DNA from: Singulisphaera sp. GP187
GTDB lineage: Bacteria > Planctomycetota > Phycisphaerae > Phycisphaerales > SM1A02
Direction: 5' to 3'
DNA length: 11,316 bases
Assembly (NCBI GenBank): GCA_945896765.1
Contig: CAMDEL010000032.1
Coordinates: forward strand, 1-11,316
Shown here: piece after piece, positions 1 through 5,991 of the stretch
How positions within the stretch are numbered: the first letter of the stretch is position 1
How the letters are laid out: each line of letters starts with the position of its first letter
Translations under genes and position numbers: made by a program
Notes under the pieces: generated by a model
What the model was told of the DNA's origin: nothing
Seen by the model: only the letters and a program-made list of their open reading frames with translations
The model's database searches: none

Positions 1-513
1 GCAATTTGCCGTGAGGGTGGACCTCAGGTCGATTTCGAAGGCGAATTAGCCGTGATTCTTGGCTCGAATTGCCGAGAAGTTTCCCAAGCAGATGCGCTTG
101 GAATGGTCGAGGCATACGCAGTCGCGAATGATGTCAGCGCACGATGGTGGCAAAATCAAGGAGCAGGCGGACAATTCAGCCGAGGCAAGAGTTTCGACAC
201 ATTTTGTCCGCTCAGCAAGATCACACCTGCACACAATATAAAAGACCCGCAGAATCTTCGAATTCAAACCCGAGTTTCTGGAGAACTGATGCAGGATTCA
301 TCAACTTCCAACATGATCTTTTCTGTTGCCAAACTGATCAGCGATCTTTCACGCGGCATGACGCTCTTGAAAGGAACAATTATTCTCACAGGATCTCCTC
401 CTGGCGTCGGGCACGCGCGAAATCCCCCGAGGTACTTGCAACATGGAGATGTTGTGGAGATATCAATCGAATCTGTCGGCACATTGACAAACCCCGTGAC
501 CGAAGCGCCGTGA
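1..513 (+). CDS. Fumarylacetoacetate hydrolase (FAH) family protein, C-terminal part (5' truncated by window edge)
   Basis: The reading frame is open from base 1 to a TGA at 511-513. It gives 170 residues of a FAH-fold enzyme whose N-terminus lies outside the window. Visible family signatures are VDFEGELAVIL near residues 10-20, whose Glu13 and Glu15 match the usual divalent-metal ligands; NDVSAR with Asp44 as the third ligand; RGKSFDTFCPL around 67-77; GELMQDSSTSNMIFSV; and LTGSPPGVG near the end, followed by the HGDVVEISIESVGTLTNPV beta-strand region. In this family such proteins hydrolyse or hydrate 2-keto acids or decarboxylate oxaloacetate-like substrates in the cytoplasm, including in aromatic catabolism (HpcE/MhpD-like). 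The sequence does not fix the substrate. Its stop overlaps the yidD start by four bases (GTGA), which suggests co-transcription and translational coupling, although the two functions are unrelated. Family assignment is very secure and the specific reaction is unknown. Confidence 0.93.
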   Translation, partial: AICREGGPQVDFEGELAVILGSNCREVSQADALGMVEAYAVANDVSARWWQNQGAGGQFSRGKSFDTFCPLSKITPAHNIKDPQNLRIQTRVSGELMQDSSTSNMIFSVAKLISDLSRGMTLLKGTIILTGSPPGVGHARNPPRYLQHGDVVEISIESVGTLTNPVTEAP

Positions 514-752
514 CATCGCCTTCGCTTGCGCGCCCATCTTTCATTGCGCGAATTTGCATCGCATTGATTCGCTTGTATCAAATCGTGCTCTCTCCAATCT
601 TTGGAGGCCGATGTCGATTTCATCCTTCATGTTCGATCTATGCAACCGAAGCATTTATTCGTCATGGCGCGTGGAGCGGGGGATGGCTGACTCTTCGTCG
701 TCTTGCTCGGTGTCATCCATGGGGCGGATGCGGCGAAGATCCTGTTCCATAA
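510..752 (+). CDS. yidD: Membrane protein insertion efficiency factor YidD
   Basis: This is an 80-residue protein of normal YidD length. It has an N-terminal amphipathic/hydrophobic helix (residues about 11-30, ending LYQIVLSPIFG). The family core follows: CRFHPSCSIYATEAFIRHG, a GGWLTLRRLARCHPW segment and the C-terminal GGCGEDPVP. The three conserved Cys (35, 41, 68) and the RCHPW motif are present. YidD is a small inner-face membrane protein thought to help YidC and Sec insert membrane proteins. The GTG at 510 is chosen because it overlaps the upstream TGA as GTGA, gives the expected length and starts just before the conserved helix. The frame stays open further upstream, but that segment reads as a shadow of the FAH gene. 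Oddly, it is on the opposite strand to rnpA and meets it tail to tail, whereas the two are usually co-directional. Confidence 0.92.
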   Translation: MTSPSLARPSFIARICIALIRLYQIVLSPIFGGRCRFHPSCSIYATEAFIRHGAWSGGWLTLRRLARCHPWGGCGEDPVP

Positions 753-765
753 AAGCACGAATCAT

Positions 766-1143
766 TCATTCGCTGCGTGGATCGTTCAATTTCAGTTGAA
801 TAGCAAGTCGCTTCGATTCTTCCACAATCGCATGTTTGTAATCCGCAAGCGGTCGATCTGGATGAGATCTTGCAGAGACGACTACATCCATACCCGGTGG
901 GATTTCACATCGAACCAAACGAAATGCCTCTCGAATCATTCGCTTGACTCGAACGCGCCGAACTGCTTTTCCAACGCGTGTTCCTATGGAAAGCCCGAGT
1001 CGTGTACGGCCGAGATCATTGGGTGCAGCGTGCACGATGATCCATCCGAGATCGCGACGCGCTTTGCGCGCAAAAACGCTGGCAAACTCAACAGCTGATG
1101 AAAGCCGAAACGACGCTCCCGCACGATGTGGCCTGGGTTTCAT
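766..1143 (-). CDS. rnpA: Ribonuclease P protein component RnpA
   Basis: This 125-residue basic protein is the protein subunit of RNase P. It binds the RNase P RNA and the 5' leader of pre-tRNAs. Characteristic features are the N-terminal SFRLSSAVEFASVF (about 11-24), the strand segment RTRLGLSIG (47-55) and the RNR-type helix RVGKAVRRVRVKRMIREAFR (56-75). A GMDVVVSARSHP strand and a C-terminal helix follow. At the normally conserved Asn of the RNR motif this protein has Val64 (R-V-R instead of R-N-R), and the usual Asn of the preceding G-N-A-V is Lys59. The ATG at 1143 is preceded by AGGAG (1152-1148) and overlaps the TGA of the clc gene as ATGA, so it appears to be expressed from the clc transcript. 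There is no rpmH next to it. The identification is secure, and the motif variation is read by eye. Confidence 0.92.
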   Translation of the reverse strand: MKPRPHRAGASFRLSSAVEFASVFARKARRDLGWIIVHAAPNDLGRTRLGLSIGTRVGKAVRRVRVKRMIREAFRLVRCEIPPGMDVVVSARSHPDRPLADYKHAIVEESKRLAIQLKLNDPRSE

Positions 1144-2972
1144 TGCGCTCCTACTGCGCTGTTATAGACAGCCATAATTTGACTGCGGCTGATCAGTCCA
1201 ATGGGCTTTCGAGTTTGTGCGTCAATCACAGGAAGCGCTTGTGTTTCGTGGCGTGAAAATCTTTGCAGCGCTGTGTCGAGCGTGTCATCAGATTCAAGCG
1301 GAGCAAAGTCTGTCCGTTCAAGTTCAGCAACCGTCAAGAGTCGAAGCGCATCTCGATAGACGAGCGCTGAGCGCACGTCGCTGCCGCAGACGAATCCGTG
1401 ATATCGCCCCTCACGATCGACGACAGGAAAATTATGAACTGACTTTCGTTCGCCAATCTCAATCAACATTTCTGCAGAATCGCTTGCAAGCACTGGCACC
1501 GAAGGCAACAGTGAAAGATCTCGAATCAATGTGCTCCGCAAGATTGAATGATCGGCAACAGAACTCAATCGAATATTGAACGCGGCAAGTTCTGCGGTGT
1601 AAATACTATTTGGATAGACCAATCGTGCCGCGACAGTTGCGATCACTGCTGCCAAGAGAAGCGGCAAGAGAATTGCATAGGAGTGAGTCAGTTCATAGAC
1701 AAGAAAAGCGCCTGCAAGCGGTGCGTGGGCGCCAGCTGCAACAAATGCGCCCATTCCCACCAGAACTCCATGAGTGGGGGAGACATCCGGCAGCGCTGGC
1801 ACCAGAACCGTCAGTGCGCTGTATGCAGCGCCAAGAATCGCACCAATGACAAGTCCAGGCGCAAAGAGTCCGCCCGCACCACCAGAACCCAGCGTGAATG
1901 CTGTTGCGATCGCTTTGAGAATCATAAGCAGAGCAAGCGAACCAAAGAGCACCAGCGCACTGGTTTCGGTTCCGATTGGTTCGCTCAGCAGACTCTCGAT
2001 CAACTTATATCCATTGCCATAAAATGGCGGCAATTCTCCTGCATTTGTTGCGATGGTCGTCATCGGTAATTGTTGTTGATGCAGCAATGTCCACGCCACG
2101 CCGCATGCGACAAGCAGCGCAGCTCCAATCAGCGGCTTGACGAGTGGCGAAATGCGCAGAAGGTTGAATGCACGATGTGCAGATTTCATACCAACTGCGA
2201 AACCTGCGGCACAAAGTCCAATGATCACGCCCAACAATGCATATTGTGGAGTCTGCGCCAAGAGCATCGGAGTTTGATCGATATGAATGAGAGCGATACC
2301 GAAAATTGGATCAGGAGATTGCAAAATTGTTTGGGCCGTCGCAGCGGCGGTTACGGATGCGATCACGATTGGCGTGAATGTTCTGGCAGTAAAGTCTCGA
2401 AGGATGACTTCGAGCACGAAGAAAACGCCAGCGAGTGGTGCGCCGAAGACAGCTGAAAGTCCCGCTGCCGCTCCACAACCAAGCAGCGTTGTTCTTCTTC
2501 CTGCATCCAAATCGAGCCACGAAGCGAAAGTTGAACCGATTGCAGCACCGATTGCCACGATTGGACCTTCTGGTCCTGCAGAACCGCCAGAACTGATCGT
2601 TGCCGTTGATCCAATCCATTGTCTTGGCGCAAGGCTCAGTGGTAATACAGATTTTTGTCGATGGACGGCGAGCATGACACGCGAGACACCATGGCCCTTG
2701 AAGGAACTGGGAAAAATACGAAAGACAATGACCGTGATCGCTGCACCAGCGAGCGGCATAGCGATCGCAAGCCAAAGCTGAGTTGTTCCTTGCGATGCAA
2801 ATTGACCGAGTTGCCTCAGAAGCCAGTTCATAGTTCCGATGAAAACCAAAGCAAGTGCTCCGATAGATATCCCACACAGGGCAGCAAGAATCAGCACGTG
2901 CCAATCTTGACCGAGTCGAAGGGCGTTCCCCATTCGGCGGAAAAAGTGGTGAATTGATGAGCTTGATTTCAT
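1140..2972 (-). CDS. ClC-family chloride channel/transporter with C-terminal CBS-domain pair
   Basis: This 610-residue polytopic membrane protein has about 10-12 hydrophobic segments between residues 25 and 450, then a cytoplasmic CBS pair (about 481-540 and 548-606). Selectivity-filter motifs are visible. SSGGSAGPEGP (127-137) replaces the classic GREGP loop but keeps the gating glutamate (Glu135). GAPLAGVFFVLEV (177-189) comes next. GSGGAGGLFAPGLVIGA (362-378) is canonical, and NSIY with Tyr458 matches the chloride-coordinating tyrosine near the pore. The position of the E. coli internal proton glutamate (E203) appears to be Val189, so channel-like or unconventional H+ coupling is possible. 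CBS domains usually bind adenine nucleotides and regulate transport. The start at 2972 lacks a strong Shine-Dalgarno site, and Met14 (2933) is an alternative. It is divergent from rpoZ (86 bp apart) and overlaps rnpA by 4 bp. The fold is very secure; transporter versus channel is unresolved. Confidence 0.93.
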   Translation of the reverse strand: MKSSSSIHHFFRRMGNALRLGQDWHVLILAALCGISIGALALVFIGTMNWLLRQLGQFASQGTTQLWLAIAMPLAGAAITVIVFRIFPSSFKGHGVSRVMLAVHRQKSVLPLSLAPRQWIGSTATISSGGSAGPEGPIVAIGAAIGSTFASWLDLDAGRRTTLLGCGAAAGLSAVFGAPLAGVFFVLEVILRDFTARTFTPIVIASVTAAATAQTILQSPDPIFGIALIHIDQTPMLLAQTPQYALLGVIIGLCAAGFAVGMKSAHRAFNLLRISPLVKPLIGAALLVACGVAWTLLHQQQLPMTTIATNAGELPPFYGNGYKLIESLLSEPIGTETSALVLFGSLALLMILKAIATAFTLGSGGAGGLFAPGLVIGAILGAAYSALTVLVPALPDVSPTHGVLVGMGAFVAAGAHAPLAGAFLVYELTHSYAILLPLLLAAVIATVAARLVYPNSIYTAELAAFNIRLSSVADHSILRSTLIRDLSLLPSVPVLASDSAEMLIEIGERKSVHNFPVVDREGRYHGFVCGSDVRSALVYRDALRLLTVAELERTDFAPLESDDTLDTALQRFSRHETQALPVIDAQTRKPIGLISRSQIMAVYNSAVGAQ

Positions 2973-3001
2973 TGCGTGTCTAAGATGGTTTGCTTTGCGG
3001 C

Positions 3002-3054
3002 TTGCTTTGAACGCTGAGGTGCGCTATACTAATGGGCTAACCATTTGGAGCCCA
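3002..3054 (+). promoter_or_regulatory. Predicted sigma70-type promoter and leader of rpoZ
   Basis: TTGCTT (3002-3007), a 17-bp spacer and TATACT (3025-3030; 5 of 6 to TATAAT) form a housekeeping-type promoter. The predicted transcription start is near 3036. A GGAG Shine-Dalgarno site (3047-3050) lies 8 bases before the rpoZ ATG. The inverted repeat TGGGCT (3033-3038) / AGCCCA (3049-3054) flanks this region and overlaps the Shine-Dalgarno site. The -10 match is good, the -35 is weak, and no experiment supports it. Confidence 0.55.
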
Positions 3055-3058
3055 CACT

Positions 3059-3286
3059 ATGAACGAAGCATTAAAAAGCGATGATATTGTTGAAAAAGTT
3101 GGCGGTCGTTTCAAGTTTACTGCGCTGATTCAGCGACGCATTGCGGAGTTGATCAATGGTGCTCGTCCGCTTGTTGAGCGTGATGGCCGAAGCGACTTCG
3201 AGGTTGTGATCGAAGAAATCGCAACTGACAAGATCACGATTGACTGGGAAAAGTCCGGCATCGTGAAGTCGTACCCAACCAAATAA
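3059..3286 (+). CDS. rpoZ: DNA-directed RNA polymerase subunit omega
   Basis: This 75-residue protein has the omega/Rpb6 layout. An N-terminal KSDDIVEKVGGRFKFTALIQRRIAELINGARP segment (residues 6-37) carries the conserved Asp, the G-G-R-F turn, the central Arg pair and the N-G-A-x-P loop. A second helix/strand, DFEVVIEEIATDKITI (46-61), corresponds to the family's 'A-L-x-E-I-x-x-G-K-I' ending. Omega binds the beta' subunit and aids core RNA polymerase assembly. The start is fixed by GGAG eight bases upstream of the ATG and by the promoter at 3002-3030. The gene is monocistronic: promoter in front, intrinsic terminator behind, divergent from clc. The common spoT or gmk neighbours of other bacteria are absent. 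The short C-terminal extension (WEKSGIVKSYPTK) is not recognised. Confidence 0.88.
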   Translation: MNEALKSDDIVEKVGGRFKFTALIQRRIAELINGARPLVERDGRSDFEVVIEEIATDKITIDWEKSGIVKSYPTK

Positions 3287-3333
3287 GCCACGTTTCGCTG
3301 GAATCGGGTCCAAATCCCATAAAATTCTTATTT

Positions 3334-3360
3334 CAAGGTCAAATTTGACCTTGTTTTTTT
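3334..3360 (+). terminator. Intrinsic terminator after rpoZ (perfect 20-bp palindrome plus T7)
   Basis: Positions 3334-3353 form a perfect palindrome: CAAGGTCAAA followed by its exact complement TTTGACCTTG. Seven T residues follow at 3354-3360. In RNA this gives a stem of about 8 bp with a small AU loop and a U tract, 47 bases after the rpoZ stop. The T-tract lies only on the plus side, so it acts in that direction. A third copy of the half-site TTTGACC lies at 3363-3369, so a second role as an operator is possible. Confidence 0.8.
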
Positions 3361-3363
3361 GCT

Positions 3364-3391
3364 TTGACCATCTCTAGTGGTACTTTGTAAA
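3364..3391 (+). promoter_or_regulatory. Possible promoter of the secreted Cys-rich/dockerin-like gene
   Basis: TTGACC (3364-3369; 5 of 6 to TTGACA) is followed after 16 bp by TGTAAA (3386-3391; 4 of 6 to TATAAT). It sits immediately after the rpoZ terminator and 36 bases before the start codon at 3428. The position is logical because the upstream terminator isolates this gene. The -10 is mediocre and the element is a prediction only. Confidence 0.4.
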
Positions 3392-3427
3392 CAGTATTGT
3401 TCGACTCTCAATCTCTGGAGACTTGAC

Positions 3428-4954
3428 ATGAATTATAAATCAATGCTGGCGACTTCCTTTTTTTGCATCGTCGGCGTTCTCTCATCGATTGGCGCGACTG
3501 CAGATCGAGCAACGATTCTTGACGATATGTCGATTGCTGCAGGCCGCCAATGGCCGATCTGGTCCGCGTACCGCGACATTCCATCGATGAAGATCATCCT
3601 CCAAGGCAAAGGACAAGACCAAGGCGGAATCGCGGGATCATGTCCTTCGGCAACGGTGGCACATACAGATGCAAACTTCGGCGGGGGTTCATTCATTGTG
3701 CAAGCGGGATTTGCAGAAACCGAAGCTGCCGCTGCTTCTTATGTACTTCCAGCTGCAGCTTTTCCCCTGCGTCTTGATATGACCGAGATGATTTTCGCGA
3801 CAAGTAATGCCACAGTGCAAACAACCACGAAGTGGTCCATCATGGTCTGGGAAGGGACTCCTGCGACCGGGACTCTGAAGTTCACATTTTCATCCGATGG
3901 AAAAATGATCCCACATATTGTGCTCGCTCCGGGAACAACCGGCGTGAATGTTCAGTTCATGATCGACCCGAATGATCCCGATCAGATCTATCTCGATGAC
4001 GATGGGAGTCACACATTTTCCATTGGCTATCGCATTGATGAGCACAACAATCAAACGCAAAATCCTTGCACAGTTGCACCTCCGAGTTCCAGCAACGCAT
4101 TTCCAACCACAGATACAAGCGGTCTGCAACAGTCGAGTAAAAATTGGCTCTATCTTTTGAATTGTGGTTCATTCGGCTGCGGTGTTGGATGGAAAACTTT
4201 CGCGCAACTGCCTTCTCTTTGTCGTCCCAGTGGCGACTGGGTCATACGGGCTACATACACGCCCATCAATTGCGCTGCACAACAAGGTGCATGTTGTGTC
4301 GGAACGAATTGCGCAATCGCGACTCAAGCAGACTGCCAATCTGCTGGCGGGGCATATCGTGGTGATGGATCAATTTGTTCAAGTACAATTTGTCTACCGC
4401 AGGGAAATAATGCTTGTTGCTTCGCTTCGACTGGTGGATGCGTCAGTTTGTCATACCAATCATGCCTTTCCGCCGGCGGAAGCCCTGGACCAGAAGGCAG
4501 TCAGTGTGCGACCTATGTCTGCTTTCCGACTGGGGCCTGCTGCAAGTCCGATGGAACCTGCATCGGTCCTGTGAGTCCGACTACATGTGCGTCACAAGGG
4601 GGCGTATACCAGGGCAATGGAACGACCTGCGCCAGTACCAACTGCCCGCTACCTCAGGGCGCTGCGTGCTTCCCCAACGGTTTCTGCTTGATCATGTCGC
4701 AGGCAGATGCAACGGCCGCAGGAGCGAATTGGCGCGGCGCTGGCACAACCTGCGCGGACAGCAATGGCAACGGAACTGCCGACGCGTGCGAACTTCACCC
4801 TGGCGATCTGAATGGCGATCAACTTATCAACGGCCAAGATCTGGCGATCTTTCTCTCAGCATGGGGAACAACCAGCGGGCCTGCTGACATAAATCTTGAT
4901 GGAATTGTCAACGGGAATGACCTCACCACGCTTTTGAGCAATTGGACAGGCTGA
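3428..4954 (+). CDS. Secreted Cys-rich repeat protein with C-terminal dockerin-like EF-hand pair
   Basis: This 508-residue exported protein has a signal peptide at residues 1-25 (Lys4, hydrophobic core 7-22, GATA before Asp26). Residues 26-280 form an unrecognised, probably beta-rich domain. Four Cys-rich units follow at about 287-322, 328-365, 369-406 and 411-443, with the pattern G-A-C-C...C...C...(S/Q)-A/Q-G-G-x-Y-x-G-x-G-x-x-C...C; the fourth has lost several Cys. Residues 459-507 hold two Ca-binding loops with ligands D460/N462/D464/N468/D471 and D487/N489/D491/N495/D498. Each loop is followed by an LS-W helix (FLSAWG, LLSNW), a dockerin-like duplication. Such tails are frequent on planctomycete secreted proteins. 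The ATG at 3428 is chosen over an in-frame GTG at 3377 because GGAG (3417-3420) is well spaced and a clean signal peptide begins there. The function is unknown; a cell-surface or extracellular structural or adhesive role is inferred. Confidence 0.85.
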   Translation: MNYKSMLATSFFCIVGVLSSIGATADRATILDDMSIAAGRQWPIWSAYRDIPSMKIILQGKGQDQGGIAGSCPSATVAHTDANFGGGSFIVQAGFAETEAAAASYVLPAAAFPLRLDMTEMIFATSNATVQTTTKWSIMVWEGTPATGTLKFTFSSDGKMIPHIVLAPGTTGVNVQFMIDPNDPDQIYLDDDGSHTFSIGYRIDEHNNQTQNPCTVAPPSSSNAFPTTDTSGLQQSSKNWLYLLNCGSFGCGVGWKTFAQLPSLCRPSGDWVIRATYTPINCAAQQGACCVGTNCAIATQADCQSAGGAYRGDGSICSSTICLPQGNNACCFASTGGCVSLSYQSCLSAGGSPGPEGSQCATYVCFPTGACCKSDGTCIGPVSPTTCASQGGVYQGNGTTCASTNCPLPQGAACFPNGFCLIMSQADATAAGANWRGAGTTCADSNGNGTADACELHPGDLNGDQLINGQDLAIFLSAWGTTSGPADINLDGIVNGNDLTTLLSNWTG

Positions 4955-4981
4955 CGATTCAAGGCGATACTTGTAATACCT

Positions 4982-5069
4982 GGAGAGGTGTCCGAGCGGT
5001 TGAAGGAGCTAGTCTCGAAAACTAGTGTGGGCCTCGTGCTCACCGTGAGTTCGAATCTCACCCTCTCCG
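4982..5069 (+). tRNA. tRNA-Ser (anticodon CGA)
   Basis: This 88-base cloverleaf has an acceptor stem GGAGAGG (4982-4988) pairing with CCTCTCC (5062-5068) and a G discriminator at 5069. The anticodon stem CTAGT/ACTAG encloses the loop CTCGAAA, so the anticodon is CGA, decoding UCG serine. The long variable arm (GTGTGGGCCTCGTGCTCAC region) is the class II form expected of tRNA-Ser. The T-loop TTCGAATC is canonical. The 3' CCA is not encoded and must be added. The gene starts 27 bases after the upstream protein gene with no terminator between them. It may be read through from there, or use a weak local promoter (GATACT at 4966-4971, poor -35). Confidence 0.95.
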
Positions 5070-5075
5070 TTTTTT

Positions 5076-5100
5076 AAATCCGCATTTGCGGATTTTTTTA
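5076..5100 (+). terminator. Intrinsic terminator after tRNA-Ser
   Basis: AAATCCGC (5076-5083) and GCGGATTT (5088-5095) pair as an 8-bp stem with an ATTT loop, and the T-run continues to 5099. The T-tract is on the plus side only, so it ends the tRNA transcript. It overlaps the batE stop codon (5100-5098, minus strand). The opposite strand has A residues after the stem, so it should not efficiently terminate the bat operon. Confidence 0.8.
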
Positions 5101-5991
5101 TTCACTCGCGCGAGCGAGTTCGCCTGCAACTTCGCCTGCAACTTGAGCGTCAGAGGTCTTGACCCATCCTGATTGACCGTCGGTCAATCGAATGCGATAC
5201 CAACCCGGGCGCATTTCAATCATCGTGAATTCTGCTCCACGATTGAGTGGTTCGGTGAACGCAGGTGCAAAGCCTTCGCCGTTGCCTTTGCGCACAACAA
5301 CCTGATCGTTGACAAGCACGCCGGGTGGATTGATTTCTCGACGAAGGGCGTCGACTCCGACCGTCAGAGAAATTCCGATACAGATCGCAGAGACACAAAT
5401 CAGTAGGGGGCGCCACGGCACTCGAGTTGTCCATCCGCAGAGAATGCCAGCAACGATGATGGTCCAAGCCAATGTCCATGAAATGAAAGCTGCCCAGACG
5501 CGTGCGGGAAATCCGACCACTTTCCAAAGTGCCGCAACTCTATCCAGAGGTTCGTTTTCTGCAGTGGACGTCGCATTCGTTGCGACGAGAGATCGTGCAT
5601 GTGCAAGATTCGTTTCAATTCGTGCATCTCCCGGCAAGAGTCGCAGAGCTTCAAGATACGCACCGATTGCTCTGCCAAGATCATTGGATTGCACAAGCGC
5701 ATTTCCCAGATTGAAAAAGAGTTCTCCGTTGGAGATTCCGCTATCGACAATGCGCTGAAACTTCGCGGCAGATTCGCGGAAAAGTTCGCGTGCGTATTCT
5801 GGATCGTTGACAACCAATGTTGACGCCTCATCATATTTACTCTGAGCTTCAGCTGCGATCACGAGGTTGGTTTCGTCACTGACCCGTGGTGTCGATAAGA
5901 CTTGTGCTTGAGCGAATGTTGTCATTGATAGGACGACCACAGAGAATGCAAAAGAATTGCGAAGCGATTTGTACAGAGCAATTGTTCTCAT
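5098..5991 (-). CDS. batE: BatE-like protein: TPR, two membrane helices and SH3-like domain
   Basis: This 297-residue protein has an N-terminal signal/anchor (about 1-29, ending FAQAQ). A TPR region spans about 64-135 (KFQRIVDSGISNGELFFNLGNALVQSNDLGRAIGAYLEALRLLP, then DARIETNLA). Two hydrophobic helices lie at about 163-187 and 194-214. A bacterial SH3-like domain covers 224-282, with VLVNDQVVVRKGNGEGF, a GAEF strand, RPGWYRIRLTDGQSGWV and a terminal tail. This is the BatE architecture, and it is the last gene of the bat operon. The start ATG overlaps the batD TGA as ATGA, and GGAG (6003-6000) precedes it. The protein is probably membrane-anchored with the TPR and SH3 parts outside the cytoplasm. 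The C-terminus holds a duplicated VAGE encoded by a perfect 12-bp tandem repeat (5121-5144). Confidence 0.85.
   Translation of the reverse strand: MRTIALYKSLRNSFAFSVVVLSMTTFAQAQVLSTPRVSDETNLVIAAEAQSKYDEASTLVVNDPEYARELFRESAAKFQRIVDSGISNGELFFNLGNALVQSNDLGRAIGAYLEALRLLPGDARIETNLAHARSLVATNATSTAENEPLDRVAALWKVVGFPARVWAAFISWTLAWTIIVAGILCGWTTRVPWRPLLICVSAICIGISLTVGVDALRREINPPGVLVNDQVVVRKGNGEGFAPAFTEPLNRGAEFTMIEMRPGWYRIRLTDGQSGWVKTSDAQVAGEVAGELARASE

Noticed and set aside
144..509. Long N-terminal extension in frame with yidD
   Set aside because: The upstream residues are Arg/Ser-rich, unlike YidD, and lie antiparallel to no family; they are a shadow of the FAH gene in another frame.
1217..2781. Several plus-strand open frames across the clc gene
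   Set aside because: They have biased, Cys/Arg/Gln-rich composition with no domain, and lie opposite the clearly recognisable ClC protein.
2989..3010. Direct repeat TTGCTTTG about 10-12 bp apart in the clc-rpoZ gap
   Set aside because: It is short, in a T/G-rich stretch, and may simply be part of the rpoZ -35 region; no support as an operator.
3377..3427. GTG-initiated 17-residue extension of the Cys-rich secreted protein
   Set aside because: It would bury the signal peptide inside the protein and overlaps the candidate promoter; the ATG at 3428 has a good Shine-Dalgarno site.
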